Assembly: GCA_016840125.1 (NCBI GenBank)
Contig: JAEOSY010000397.1
Location: 4,801 to 68,800, forward strand
DNA from: Candidatus Helarchaeota archaeon
GTDB lineage: Archaea > Asgardarchaeota > Lokiarchaeia > Helarchaeales > HEL-GB-A
DNA: 64,000 bases
Direction: 5' to 3'
Part shown: positions 42,440 to 51,168 of the stretch, piece by piece
Layout: each line of letters opens with the position of its first letter
Position numbering within the stretch: position 1 is the first letter of the stretch
Made by a program: the position numbers and the translations under genes
Notes under the pieces: model-generated
What the model saw: only the letters and a program-made list of their open reading frames with translations
What the model was told of the DNA's origin: nothing
Database searches by the model: none

Positions 42440-43600
42440 TTGCCTCAGCATAATTACGAAGAAATTCCAGACAGTTACAAAAGTAAAGAGTATTTATTAT
42501 TATGTCCGCACGCTTTCCGTTTATTTAGAGAGCTAGGTCTCGAGTATGTCGAAGATGTGTATCCTGAATATAAAAATATCCTCCCTGAGGCGACACAATT
42601 TCGATTTGGAAACATGATCCATACAAGTAAGGAAATTATGCAAGGCAAGATTTCGCCCGAGGACGCAGAGAAGATAGTACTTTATACTATCCCGCATGTG
42701 ATGAGTGTACGAGCTGATCTACAAATTGGCTTATTAAAACTTCTGTATGGGGATAGTGTGGATATTTCGTTCCTGATTTTGAATGATGAAAACAATGAAT
42801 TATTCCACGTTACAAATTTACATGCGGAAAATGGGATCCCTGTAGATTGGTGGCACGTCGATTCCGAAGACGAACTGTTAGAACGTCGGCATATAAAGTA
42901 TGGTTATAAACTAAGAGAAATTCCAGCCCGTACCAAGAATTTTTTAAAGGCCGCAAAAATGATTAGAGAAACCCTTATGGATATTCGGAATGAACGAACG
43001 CCGCAATGGTCGGATTCAATGTACTCACTCTCCAGTGTAAATACGTCCGCCATGTTTAACCTATTTGCAGAGCTCTCAAATTATGAATTGTTCAACATGA
43101 TTTGGATGGGCATGAATAGCAAACAAGTTTATAAAATGCAAGACCAGGTGTTTAATTTGTATCCCAGTCCCCCCTTAATTGGTACCTTGGCCTATTTATC
43201 CCGTAGTGAGTGGACTTCAAAATTAGTCGGTATTTCATCGGGACGCCGTTTAGTTTTACATCAAGTGGAGGACTTAATTATAGAATGGATATCGGAAAAA
43301 TTTCCGGAGGCCCTCTCTACTATGTTGGTAGAGCAATGGAAAACCGGCATCCCCAATCCAAAGATGACAATGGACTGTGAAATCCCAAACAAGAGAGAAG
43401 GTTTGCTTGATGAATCCGGAGATCTCGTTAGAAACTACCCCAATGGGCAACGCCTAACTTTAGAAGATCTGGAGATACCCGAAGACGAGGCTTATAAGGG
43501 TTATCTGACCACGATCACAGATGAGGATCCTTTGGATTTAACAGTCACTAAAAATAATTTAATTTCAAAAAATATGGGCAGATTAACCGAATTCTTTTGA
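42440..43600 (+). CDS. Uncharacterised protein family, copy B (paralogue of 33327)
   Basis: A 386-aa soluble protein homologous over its length to the operon protein at 33327: shared VDWWHVDSEDELLERRHIKYG, RDIRNERTPQWSDS-like and DEAYKG...DEDPL blocks. It lacks the copy-A C-terminal extra tail. The start is a TTG with AGGAG about 9 nt upstream. No TM or signal sequence. It stands alone between the enolase-family gene and the TIR-GTPase. Function unknown; two copies in 10 kb suggest an active lineage-specific family. Confidence 0.65.
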   Translation: MPQHNYEEIPDSYKSKEYLLLCPHAFRLFRELGLEYVEDVYPEYKNILPEATQFRFGNMIHTSKEIMQGKISPEDAEKIVLYTIPHVMSVRADLQIGLLKLLYGDSVDISFLILNDENNELFHVTNLHAENGIPVDWWHVDSEDELLERRHIKYGYKLREIPARTKNFLKAAKMIRETLMDIRNERTPQWSDSMYSLSSVNTSAMFNLFAELSNYELFNMIWMGMNSKQVYKMQDQVFNLYPSPPLIGTLAYLSRSEWTSKLVGISSGRRLVLHQVEDLIIEWISEKFPEALSTMLVEQWKTGIPNPKMTMDCEIPNKREGLLDESGDLVRNYPNGQRLTLEDLEIPEDEAYKGYLTTITDEDPLDLTVTKNNLISKNMGRLTEFF

Positions 43601-43696
43601 ATAATCAAACCAATTTTATTTTATAAGAAGACTAAAACTTAATTAAGATATTCATAAAATAACTATCTACTTGAAAATTTTCTGGAGTTACAAGCA

Positions 43697-44890
43697 ATGA
43701 GTATTCTAGTTTTTATTTCGTATGCCACGAAGGATGCAGAAATGTTTCAAATCAAGGTGATTGCAGAGGCATTGACAGAGTGTCCAGAGATCGAAGATGT
43801 ATTATATTGGCAAGAGGATTTGCATGATGATATTTATGCATATATGGATGAAAACGTTGGGAAATGTGATGTTTTCGTTTTGTTCTGCTCTCCAAAGGCA
43901 TTGAAATCAATCCCCATTGGGAAAGAATGGCGAGCCGCAGATGCCTTAAACAAACCGATTATCCCCGTATTCACAACACCAGAACACATTCCTCCACTTT
44001 TAAGGTCAAGGCTAGGGATTCAAGTTGATGTGTTCAACGTTGAAGATAATATAAAGAAGCTCCGTAGATTAATTTTGAAAAAGGCCCCCAAGGACGAGTT
44101 GGGAGTCGAACTGGAGTTCAAGCTTCTTAAGAATGTAGCTGAAAAGATATACAGTGATAAATCAGCTCCATTCATCATGCCATTACTCAAATTCTGCAAT
44201 GAAAATAATTTGTCCGTGAAGAATATTTTAGTTAGATCAGTTGATGGAAAAAGAATTGCAGATGATTACTTTGATGAGCCTGTTTCGAAGATAATTAACG
44301 AGTTCGGAACGTCATTTACGATTATAGTAGAGAAAATGCAGATTGTTGCGAATTTTAAAGTGTGTATGATTGGGGAAGAAAAGGCAGGAAAATCAAAATT
44401 ATTACAGTATTGTGTTGAGTGCAGTTATGATGAGGAGTATGTTCCGACAGTAGGGGTGGATTACTGGGTAAAGCCATTCCAATACCATACGGAGGATAGA
44501 AATTTCGATATTTCTCTATTGTTTTGGGATTTGGGCGGTAGCTTCGACCAATTTGATGCGAAGAAAATGGATTTAATTGATGAATTATTTAACGAAACCG
44601 ATGGAATCATTTTGGTAGGGGATGTAACAAACAAAGACTCGTTTGAGCAACTTCAATCCAGCTGGTTACCCAACATCCAGAAGCATCTTAAAAAAAAGGT
44701 GCCAATGATTTTGCTGGCTAATAAAGCTGATTTGAAATTGGCTGTAACAAAGACTTCTATTACAAAATTGGCAAAAAAAATGGGTATCTATGAGGTATTT
44801 TATACCTCTGCGAAAACGGGAGAAAATGTCGAGGAATCCTTCAAGGCATTGATCGGACCAATGGTTGGGCAGGCTTTAAAAGTCATCTAA
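43697..44890 (+). CDS. TIR domain fused to a Rab-like small GTPase
   Basis: A 397-aa protein. Residues 1-130 are a TIR domain: FISYATKDAEMF start, CDVFVLFCSPKAL strand-turn, and a Glu in GKEWRAA at the position of the NAD-cleaving Glu. Residues 135-220 are a linker with an alpha/beta segment (NILVRSVDGKRIADD, FTIIVEKMQ) that may be a small longin/roadblock-like module. Residues 220-395 are a Ras-superfamily GTPase: G1 GEEKAGKSKL (about 227), G2 Thr in VPTVGVD, G3 WDLGGS, G4 NKAD, G5 TSAKTG. There is no C-terminal prenylation Cys. GGAG lies 9 nt before the ATG. It is likely a GTP-controlled NADase or scaffold; activity unproven. Confidence 0.85.
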   Translation: MSILVFISYATKDAEMFQIKVIAEALTECPEIEDVLYWQEDLHDDIYAYMDENVGKCDVFVLFCSPKALKSIPIGKEWRAADALNKPIIPVFTTPEHIPPLLRSRLGIQVDVFNVEDNIKKLRRLILKKAPKDELGVELEFKLLKNVAEKIYSDKSAPFIMPLLKFCNENNLSVKNILVRSVDGKRIADDYFDEPVSKIINEFGTSFTIIVEKMQIVANFKVCMIGEEKAGKSKLLQYCVECSYDEEYVPTVGVDYWVKPFQYHTEDRNFDISLLFWDLGGSFDQFDAKKMDLIDELFNETDGIILVGDVTNKDSFEQLQSSWLPNIQKHLKKKVPMILLANKADLKLAVTKTSITKLAKKMGIYEVFYTSAKTGENVEESFKALIGPMVGQALKVI

Positions 44891-44927
44891 CTATAAGGTT
44901 ACACTCCTTTCTATTTCCAAAAGCAAG

Positions 44928-46898
44928 TTAAGAGGGGGTGATGGATTTTTGGAGATGTTTTTGGTACTTCCGTTTGAAGATCCCGAAGCAAATTTGAACG
45001 ATAGCCATAACTAACCAGAGTATTAAGCCTATTCCAAACGCGAAAAGCTCGCCAGTTACGCCGAATTCCGCAGCAATTGCAGTTATGTCGCCGATTAGGG
45101 ATGTGATTACAAATCCAAAGATTAAAATCGAAGCAGGGAGACCAATGTTGATTATACCTCCGAGGAGGGGTCTGCTCATCGCTAAGATACAGCCGAAAAT
45201 GAGGATTGAAAAGACTATCGTTGTACCGAGTGGAAAAAAATCAATGAATTCTGATAGTAAGATAGACGCTGAAATCTCTACTGCATTTGCTTCAGGAAAA
45301 ATTACCGCCAGTGGAAGGAAGAGACTTACAGCAATGCAAATTTGGGTGACACCTATACCACCAAGTTGAGAACTATAAAGAACCAAGAGCTTCTGTTCAT
45401 TTACTTTGGGAACAGAGGATTTATTCTTTCTATAATCATGAAGTGTGTAGATGAAAATGGGGAGGGCAATGGCTAACCCGACTAAAATGAAGAAGGGAAT
45501 TTCAATCCATGTATTAAGGGTGTCGCGCCATGCGCTACTCGAGAACATAGTATATACATCGCCTTCCAATTCCACCATCACGAGATAGGTGATTTCTGCG
45601 TTGACCGGAAGGTTATCAATCTCGATTGTCCAGTGAGTTTGATTGATCTGGGTCATATTCACTTCGTCCCATGCAAATCCCATGACTTCATGATGATAGC
45701 CTAGAACAACATTGGAAACGGAAGTTGCGCTCGTCACATTTACAATCACTTTTAGCTTAGAACCAAAGAAGGTGGATTCAATGCTCCTAGTAAGATCGAT
45801 CTCCGGGGGGGCTGGACCGTTTCCCATGGTGTAATTCAACCAATAGAGGATTGTACCTTCTATTGGCTTCATAAGAATGCCATGGTGCCCACCAGGACTC
45901 ATGCTCATGCCTTTCGTATCATTGTGGGTAGCATGGAAGGTGCTATTGAAGGTTTCAAGTGGGAAGAAGTCGTCGTTGGTTCCACAGATGAAGAGAGTCG
46001 CAGGGTTATTGGTTGTATTGACATAGTGAATGGGATCGAAATATTGCACAAGATCCGAGTAAGGGGGCACGGAGATATCGTATTTATTCGGATCCACCAC
46101 AAAATTAGTTATGGACCAAGGGGTGGCGAAGGAAATATCGAGATTGCCAGCGGCAATCACAGGGATCGCCGATCGAACTCCCTGCCAATACACATTGGAG
46201 GCAAACATCGTGGTCAATCCCCCATAACTTCCTCCAGACATCGCAATGCGGGTGGAATCCACAAACGATTGGTTGATGAGTACATCCACAGCTCTCACAG
46301 CAGCACGAGCTATCAAATAAAAATGAGTATGATTCAAGATGTCGGGAGTTATTGTGCCCGAATAGTTAGATAAATCAGGGATTATCCACTCTTGTGTTGG
46401 GGGAGGCCCCCCTGAACTGCCATGCCCGGGTAAGTCAATAACTAAGCAGCTATAGTTATAGGACGCAGCAAGGTAACCAAGATCCATCATACCAGAGTGA
46501 CTTCCCCGAAGACCATGGATAAGTACGACCGCGGGAAGGTTTGTTAGTTGACCAGAACTATTATCGGGAATGATGAGAGCTGCATAACAACGAAGCTGGC
46601 TGTCATTCCAAGATTGACTGGTGTAATACAAATATTGAATAGTAAAATTTTTCTGATAGTCGACCTCCCAATTGTATTCCGTCTTTTCGATTGTAATATT
46701 TAAGGGGATTTTTTGAATTTCTGAAAGATTCCAAAAAGAAGGAATTTCATTAGCTTGATTTACATTTAAGTCTAAATTTTGATTAATTGAATTAATAGAG
46801 GGAGAATCCGCCGTTAGAAAAAACTGAAGTGAAGAGAGGATAGTAAAAGTGATGAAAAAAATCAGTAGAATTTTGGAGAAAGAATTGGAGCGTTTCAT
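44928..46898 (-). CDS. Membrane-anchored extracellular alpha/beta hydrolase with C-terminal TM helices, paralogue B
   Basis: A 656-aa paralogue of the gene at 19924 with the same plan: signal anchor (about 9-28), hydrolase domain with HGLRGSHSG, nucleophile elbow SGGSYGG, acid in CGTNDDF and His in GGHHG, then beta-sandwich, about five TM helices and a basic tail (KHLQKSITPS). The catalytic triad is intact in both copies, so both are probably active. Divergence is spread evenly, suggesting an old duplication. It is convergent with the TIR-GTPase, 37 bp apart. It probably degrades external esters or peptides. Confidence 0.8.
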   Translation of the reverse strand: MKRSNSFSKILLIFFITFTILSSLQFFLTADSPSINSINQNLDLNVNQANEIPSFWNLSEIQKIPLNITIEKTEYNWEVDYQKNFTIQYLYYTSQSWNDSQLRCYAALIIPDNSSGQLTNLPAVVLIHGLRGSHSGMMDLGYLAASYNYSCLVIDLPGHGSSGGPPPTQEWIIPDLSNYSGTITPDILNHTHFYLIARAAVRAVDVLINQSFVDSTRIAMSGGSYGGLTTMFASNVYWQGVRSAIPVIAAGNLDISFATPWSITNFVVDPNKYDISVPPYSDLVQYFDPIHYVNTTNNPATLFICGTNDDFFPLETFNSTFHATHNDTKGMSMSPGGHHGILMKPIEGTILYWLNYTMGNGPAPPEIDLTRSIESTFFGSKLKVIVNVTSATSVSNVVLGYHHEVMGFAWDEVNMTQINQTHWTIEIDNLPVNAEITYLVMVELEGDVYTMFSSSAWRDTLNTWIEIPFFILVGLAIALPIFIYTLHDYRKNKSSVPKVNEQKLLVLYSSQLGGIGVTQICIAVSLFLPLAVIFPEANAVEISASILLSEFIDFFPLGTTIVFSILIFGCILAMSRPLLGGIINIGLPASILIFGFVITSLIGDITAIAAEFGVTGELFAFGIGLILWLVMAIVQICFGIFKRKYQKHLQKSITPS

Positions 46899-47047
46899 AT
46901 TCGCATATATACATAAAAGTGTATTAGTATTTTTTGATTTTAGTATATAAGTTGTCTTTCATTCCCACTTTTTAAGTGAATAAATACAATTAAATTTGAT
47001 ACGTCCCTATTAAAAATAAGATTTAGTTCAAACAATAGGTGATAATA

Positions 47048-47500
47048 TTGACAGAAATAGTAATGTCACTTTGGGCACGGATAATGGCTTTTGTTGCAGC
47101 GGTTTTATCAGGGCTCATCTTCGTTCTCGGTAGTTTACGGACAGTTTTTTTTGGAGAAAGTTTTGCAGGATACATACAGGATTTATTTCCAGCAATCGGA
47201 GATCCCCTAGCTCAAGCCCTCGAAACGTTAATGCTGGTAGCCAATTTTGCAGGATGGATTATTTTATTTGCTGCCGTTTTGATAGCAATTGGAAGATTGC
47301 ATATTGCCAAACTCATTTTATTCATCGTTATTGGAGCGGGGCTGTTTAGTTTTTTCATCCCTGTTATTGGTGCTTTGACTTCTCCTGGGATTACAGGTGA
47401 TGAATTATTAACAGTTTTACTCAATGGCGATGCCACGATGTACTTGGTAGCCGTTCTATTTGGTATCATTGCCAAGCTCAATTGCGATAAAGCAACCTAA
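47048..47500 (+). CDS. Small membrane protein, unknown
   Basis: A 150-aa protein with about four hydrophobic helices (near 8-27, 52-75, 80-105 and 125-143). I recognise no family. The longest frame starts at GTG 47039, but that codon is part of the Shine-Dalgarno AGGTGAT; TTG 47048 (or ATG 47063) is the probable start. It precedes the CPBP protease gene by 48 bp and may be co-transcribed with it. Confidence 0.55.
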   Translation: MTEIVMSLWARIMAFVAAVLSGLIFVLGSLRTVFFGESFAGYIQDLFPAIGDPLAQALETLMLVANFAGWIILFAAVLIAIGRLHIAKLILFIVIGAGLFSFFIPVIGALTSPGITGDELLTVLLNGDATMYLVAVLFGIIAKLNCDKAT

Positions 47501-47548
47501 ACAAGCTAAAATCTTCCTTTTTTTTTATTTAACCATCTAGGTTTTTGT

Positions 47549-48163
47549 ATGGCAACGCAAAATAAAAACTGGCTGACATTTATCGTTGTTTTGCTTTATA
47601 TTCCATATGTCCTTCTCTACCTCTTTGAGCAACAATATAATTACCTGCGCTATATTGAAGGACTTCCTGCAATAGTGGCGATTATTATCTTCTATAAATT
47701 TGGAGGCTTTTCAAGGGAGGATTTATATTTAAGTAGGAAAAAGATTTCGAGAGTTGGAGTCTATTTAACAATTATAATACTAAGTATCTTTGTTATTATA
47801 GCTTTTTTTGGTCAGGCGGGAGGATTTTCGATAGAAACATTCCTCTTCACAGCACCAATGAGTGCAATAACACAAGAATTATATTTCAGGTGTTCGCTCC
47901 AAGTGGCATTTGAACGAATTCAGCATTTTTCGTATCGAAAAGCAAATATGATACATAGTATTTTCTTTATCGGGTGGCATTTACGTTTATTTTTGGAGAC
48001 CACAAGTCCCCTTGCTTGGATTGGATTAATTGTTGGATTAGGATTCTTCGGACTGGTATGGGGATTTCAATCCAGAAAGGATGGAACCATTTTCTATGTG
48101 ATGGTGATTCATGTTTTTGCATTAATGGCACAGTGCTTCTTTTTATGGAATCTTGGCTTTTAA
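47549..48163 (+). CDS. CPBP-family intramembrane protease
   Basis: A 204-aa polytopic protein of the CAAX/CPBP (Abi) family. The conserved helix reads ITQELYFRCSLQ: the family EExxxR motif with Gln in place of the first Glu. The second motif is FIGWHLRLF with the His, and a third helix has GLGFFGLVWG. The Gln may lower or alter catalysis, as the first Glu is a main active-site residue. About six TM helices. The ATG at 47549 is used. In eukaryotes the family trims prenylated CAAX proteins; in prokaryotes it often gives self-immunity to peptides. Confidence 0.8.
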   Translation: MATQNKNWLTFIVVLLYIPYVLLYLFEQQYNYLRYIEGLPAIVAIIIFYKFGGFSREDLYLSRKKISRVGVYLTIIILSIFVIIAFFGQAGGFSIETFLFTAPMSAITQELYFRCSLQVAFERIQHFSYRKANMIHSIFFIGWHLRLFLETTSPLAWIGLIVGLGFFGLVWGFQSRKDGTIFYVMVIHVFALMAQCFFLWNLGF

Positions 48164-48199
48164 CCAAGACCATTGGGGTCTAAAATCCATGCAGTAATA

Positions 48200-49381
48200 T
48201 CATTCTAGGGCATTATTGATGAGGAAAGACGTGAATAATTCAAGTTCATTTTTAGACTTCAGAAAAGTCTCAAAATTTGCTACACGAATTCGAGTTAATC
48301 CTGAATCCTTCGTTAAGAACCAAAAACCAATGGATTTTGGTCTCTTAATACACTGTGAAAAGGCAATAGGAACTGACTGAGGAATAAAACCTTTTATATG
48401 CTCCATAAGTCTTACGAAAGGGACTTCAACATTTAGGTTATTTTTCGCAGAAGTTTCTGTGAAGCCAATGATATTATTTTTTGCGACAAACTCTTCAACC
48501 AGTTCTCGGGTTACGTCGGGATGGTATCCTTTATCAGCCTTTGTTGCTATCAAATAGATGGGCACTTGTGGAACAATCTCTAGCCAACTAGTCAGGTTAA
48601 GGAATGATCTATGATCTGAGAGGTCGAACGCGAGTATAACACCATCAACGCCCTGAAAAAAGTCATGAAGAAAAAATCTGAACTCTTGCTGACCACTAAG
48701 ATCCCAAACTTGCATAATTTCAAATCTATCTTTAACTTTAACTTTTTTTACCTGGATGTCAAGGGCAATTGTGACATCGTGATCCTGGTAAACCTTTTTA
48801 CAAAAGAAGGTTGCCAGAGATGTTTTTCCAATCCCACCATCGCCACAAATAATGATTTTTAGAATGGGAAAGAAGCTTGACCGCCGCCCCTCCTTTTCGC
48901 TGAAAATCGCATCAACTTTGAGTAATTTCTTCAAATGGTATTTTACCGTTTTATGATGTAACCCTAATTGTTTAGCGATTTGGCTTTGATAGATTCCAGG
49001 ATTTTTGGTAATTAAATTCAAAACATTTAGTGTAGTTTTGCTTTTTGATAATTTTGAATCTAATTTTGCGAGAGGATTTTTCTCTGAATAAGAAAAATAG
49101 AGTAAATACTGCCCAACCCGTCGTTTTTGGATTAACTTATTTTTTTCGAGTATATCCAAATGCCAGGCAAGAGTTCCTACCGATACGCCAACGCGACGTA
49201 ACAATTCATTAAAGTGTATACCAGGTTCCTTTAAAATCGAATTCATTATATTTATTCGATTTTCGTTATCTAAAACTTCGCCGTTCATTTGATGTAATCC
49301 TGAGTCTGTAGGTACATCGGATGTATCTGAATTCTTTCTACCCTTTTTCTTTTCATTCAGATTCAAATAATTCAACACCAA
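48200..49381 (-). CDS. Tandem winged-HTH fused to a Ras-like GTPase
   Basis: A 393-aa protein. Residues about 30-95 and 105-165 are two winged-HTH domains (NELLRRVGVSVGTLAWHLDI; SQIAKQLGLHHKTVKYHLKK), each of the ArsR/MarR kind. Residues 168-335 are a Ras-superfamily GTPase: G1 GDGGIGKTS (about 176), G3 WDLSGQQE (canonical Gln kept), G4 TKAD, G5 TSAK. About 60 residues after the GTPase (KSIGFWFLTKDSGLTRIRV) form an extra domain I cannot name. No membrane segment or prenylation site. It should bind DNA and switch with GTP. The start is TTG at 49381 and is uncertain by a few codons. It stands beside an 811-bp intergenic region, which is a likely target. Confidence 0.83.
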   Translation of the reverse strand: MVLNYLNLNEKKKGRKNSDTSDVPTDSGLHQMNGEVLDNENRINIMNSILKEPGIHFNELLRRVGVSVGTLAWHLDILEKNKLIQKRRVGQYLLYFSYSEKNPLAKLDSKLSKSKTTLNVLNLITKNPGIYQSQIAKQLGLHHKTVKYHLKKLLKVDAIFSEKEGRRSSFFPILKIIICGDGGIGKTSLATFFCKKVYQDHDVTIALDIQVKKVKVKDRFEIMQVWDLSGQQEFRFFLHDFFQGVDGVILAFDLSDHRSFLNLTSWLEIVPQVPIYLIATKADKGYHPDVTRELVEEFVAKNNIIGFTETSAKNNLNVEVPFVRLMEHIKGFIPQSVPIAFSQCIKRPKSIGFWFLTKDSGLTRIRVANFETFLKSKNELELFTSFLINNALE

Positions 49382-50192
49382 ATAAAACCTAAAATCCTAT
49401 ACCCCTTCGGTTAGAGATTCCAAATTGTGAATTGTATAATAAGAATTTGAACTTTTCGAACCCTAAAATGTGATCAGATATTAGGATCTATAAAAAATGA
49501 TTGTTTCACTTTTCCACCTCCTTAAAAGCAAAGTTTTTTTACCACCTATAGTTTGGATCCTGCGTTAATATGTGTCTACGAACAGTTCAAATCACAAAAC
49601 ATCCTTTTTGCTTTAAATTTTGACCGCTATTAATTATATCACTTAATATATTCCATAATTCTACATAGTTGAGTAGATAAATCTTAAAACTTTACTGCAA
49701 ACAGATTGTTCTTTCATCTAGTTTAATCAAATCATTTTGGGGAGAAAAAAAAACGTATAAATAATTTTAAACTATAAAAACTTTTGTTAATTGAGGAGAA
49801 GTGTATCAGAAACTATTAAATTACGATTGACAAAAGAAATTTAACTAACCTAGATATAAAAAACTCAGAAAAAAGTAAAGGAAGACGGGAAAAAGAACGT
49901 GAGAAAGTGAAAGGTACTGCCCTTTCTAATTTTTGAACCCCTCCTCCCCCCCTTTTCTATTTTCCCCTGTACACTAGGGCAGTACCCACTACCTCTATTC
50001 CAATTTTGCCAAAGCTTATTTCTTAAAATTAATAATGAAAGATGAAACGTTTAAATTCATAATCTAATGTTGTTGCATTACTTATGTTTCTTACATCGGT
50101 CCGTATCACATTGATGTTCTCTGAGAGGCATATTTTTATGAAAAATCTCGATTATTTATGTATATTAAGAGAAATGAAATTGGTTGAAAGAT
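49382..50192. other. 811-bp gene-free region
   Basis: No convincing coding frame on either strand. It holds AT-rich DNA, a double TATA-like site (GTATAAATA 49755-49763; CTATAAAAA 49772-49780), a Shine-Dalgarno-like GAGGAGAA before a nine-codon GTG frame near 49800, a purine-rich run at 49868-49912, and the stem-loop listed separately. It lies between the HTH-GTPase gene and deoxyhypusine synthase and is the longest gap in the window. Confidence 0.7.
49913..49986 (+). ncRNA. Candidate structured RNA or mobile-element relic (10-bp stem)
   Basis: GGTACTGCCC at 49913-49922 pairs perfectly with GGGCAGTACC at 49977-49986 across a 54-nt loop that is mostly C and T (CCCCTCCTCCCCCCC at its core). The flanks AGTG/CACT can lengthen the stem with a bulge. 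The TATA-like site at 49755 could drive it. It shows some likeness to the stem at 61252. It may be a small RNA, a regulatory site for the adjacent HTH-GTPase, or a MITE-like relic. Confidence 0.4.
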
Positions 50193-51158
50193 ATGAAGTT
50201 AGATGAAATTCGGCATGTAAAAGTCGCGCCAGAGATGAATCTAGGGCAATTAATTGAAGAGATGCGAACTGGTGCAGGATTTGGAGCAAAGCATCTGGCC
50301 CGCGGAGTAGATATATTCATGGACATGGTCCAAGATGCAGATTGTACTATCTTCTTGACTGTTGCAGGTGCAATGATTCCAGGTGGGATGAAACATGTTT
50401 TAATTGATCTTATTGAATTAGGGGTTATTGATGTTCTAATCGTAACTGGAGCAACACTCACTCATGATTTAATAGAAGCTTTTGGATATAAACACTTTCA
50501 CGGGAGTGCTATTGCGGATGACGAAGCACTCAGTAAAGAAGGGCTCAATCGGATTTATAATGTCTTACTTCCAAATGAAGCCTATGAGATGTTAGAGGAT
50601 AACATTCAGAATATTTTAAAAGAATCCTCTAAACCTGATTTCCTCTGCTCAGAATTCCTGACGTATCTTGGGGAACGATTACCTAAGAGACCTTCTATAA
50701 TGAAGACAGCAGCAAAGCGAAAGGTTCCCATTTTCTGTCCTGCCATCGCGGATTCAATATTAGGATTTCAAATCTGGATGTACAGCCAAACTAATCCCAT
50801 CAAAGTGGATATTTTAAGGGATCAAAAGCGGATCATTGACATCGCTTATGAGTCTAAGAAGAAAGGGGCTTTAATTATTGGAGGAGGAACGCCAAAACAT
50901 TATGTGGCAATGGCCATGCAAGTCACTTCAAAAGGGTTAGATTACGCAATTCAGGTTACAACGGATAGGCCTGAACCCGGCGGAGTCAGTGGAGCCAGTT
51001 TGCAAGAAGCAATATCGTGGAAGAAAGTGGATGCAAAAGCTGAATACGTTGATGTGATCTGTGATGCTACAATTGCACTTCCGATAATGTTAGGGGCGAT
51101 ATCAGAGCGAATGAAAAACATTTCCCGGCAAAACAAAGTATTTGAAATTTATGAATAA
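50193..51158 (+). CDS. dys: Deoxyhypusine synthase
   Basis: Transfers the aminobutyl group of spermidine to a lysine of translation factor aIF5A, the first step of hypusine formation. The 321 aa carry GAGFGAKHLARGVD, TVAGAMIPGGMKHV (NAD site), VTGATLTHDL, FHGSA and the catalytic-lysine block IGGGTPKHYVAMA (about residue 232). EPGGVSGAS and DATIALPIML complete the family pattern. TTG 50184 is in frame; the ATG at 50193 gives the usual start. The gene is convergent with the agmatinase gene, 10 bp apart; agmatinase can provide the putrescine needed for spermidine. Confidence 0.92.
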   Translation: MKLDEIRHVKVAPEMNLGQLIEEMRTGAGFGAKHLARGVDIFMDMVQDADCTIFLTVAGAMIPGGMKHVLIDLIELGVIDVLIVTGATLTHDLIEAFGYKHFHGSAIADDEALSKEGLNRIYNVLLPNEAYEMLEDNIQNILKESSKPDFLCSEFLTYLGERLPKRPSIMKTAAKRKVPIFCPAIADSILGFQIWMYSQTNPIKVDILRDQKRIIDIAYESKKKGALIIGGGTPKHYVAMAMQVTSKGLDYAIQVTTDRPEPGGVSGASLQEAISWKKVDAKAEYVDVICDATIALPIMLGAISERMKNISRQNKVFEIYE

Positions 51159-51168
51159 AATCCCTCCA

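Noticed and set aside
45882..46373. Plus-strand frame of 163 aa opposite hydrolase paralogue B
   Set aside because: It lies over the catalytic domain of the real gene and repeats His/Gly-rich antisense text; no homologue.
49799..49830. Nine-codon GTG frame after GAGGAGAA in the long gap
   Set aside because: Too short to support as a gene; kept only as part of the description of the gap.
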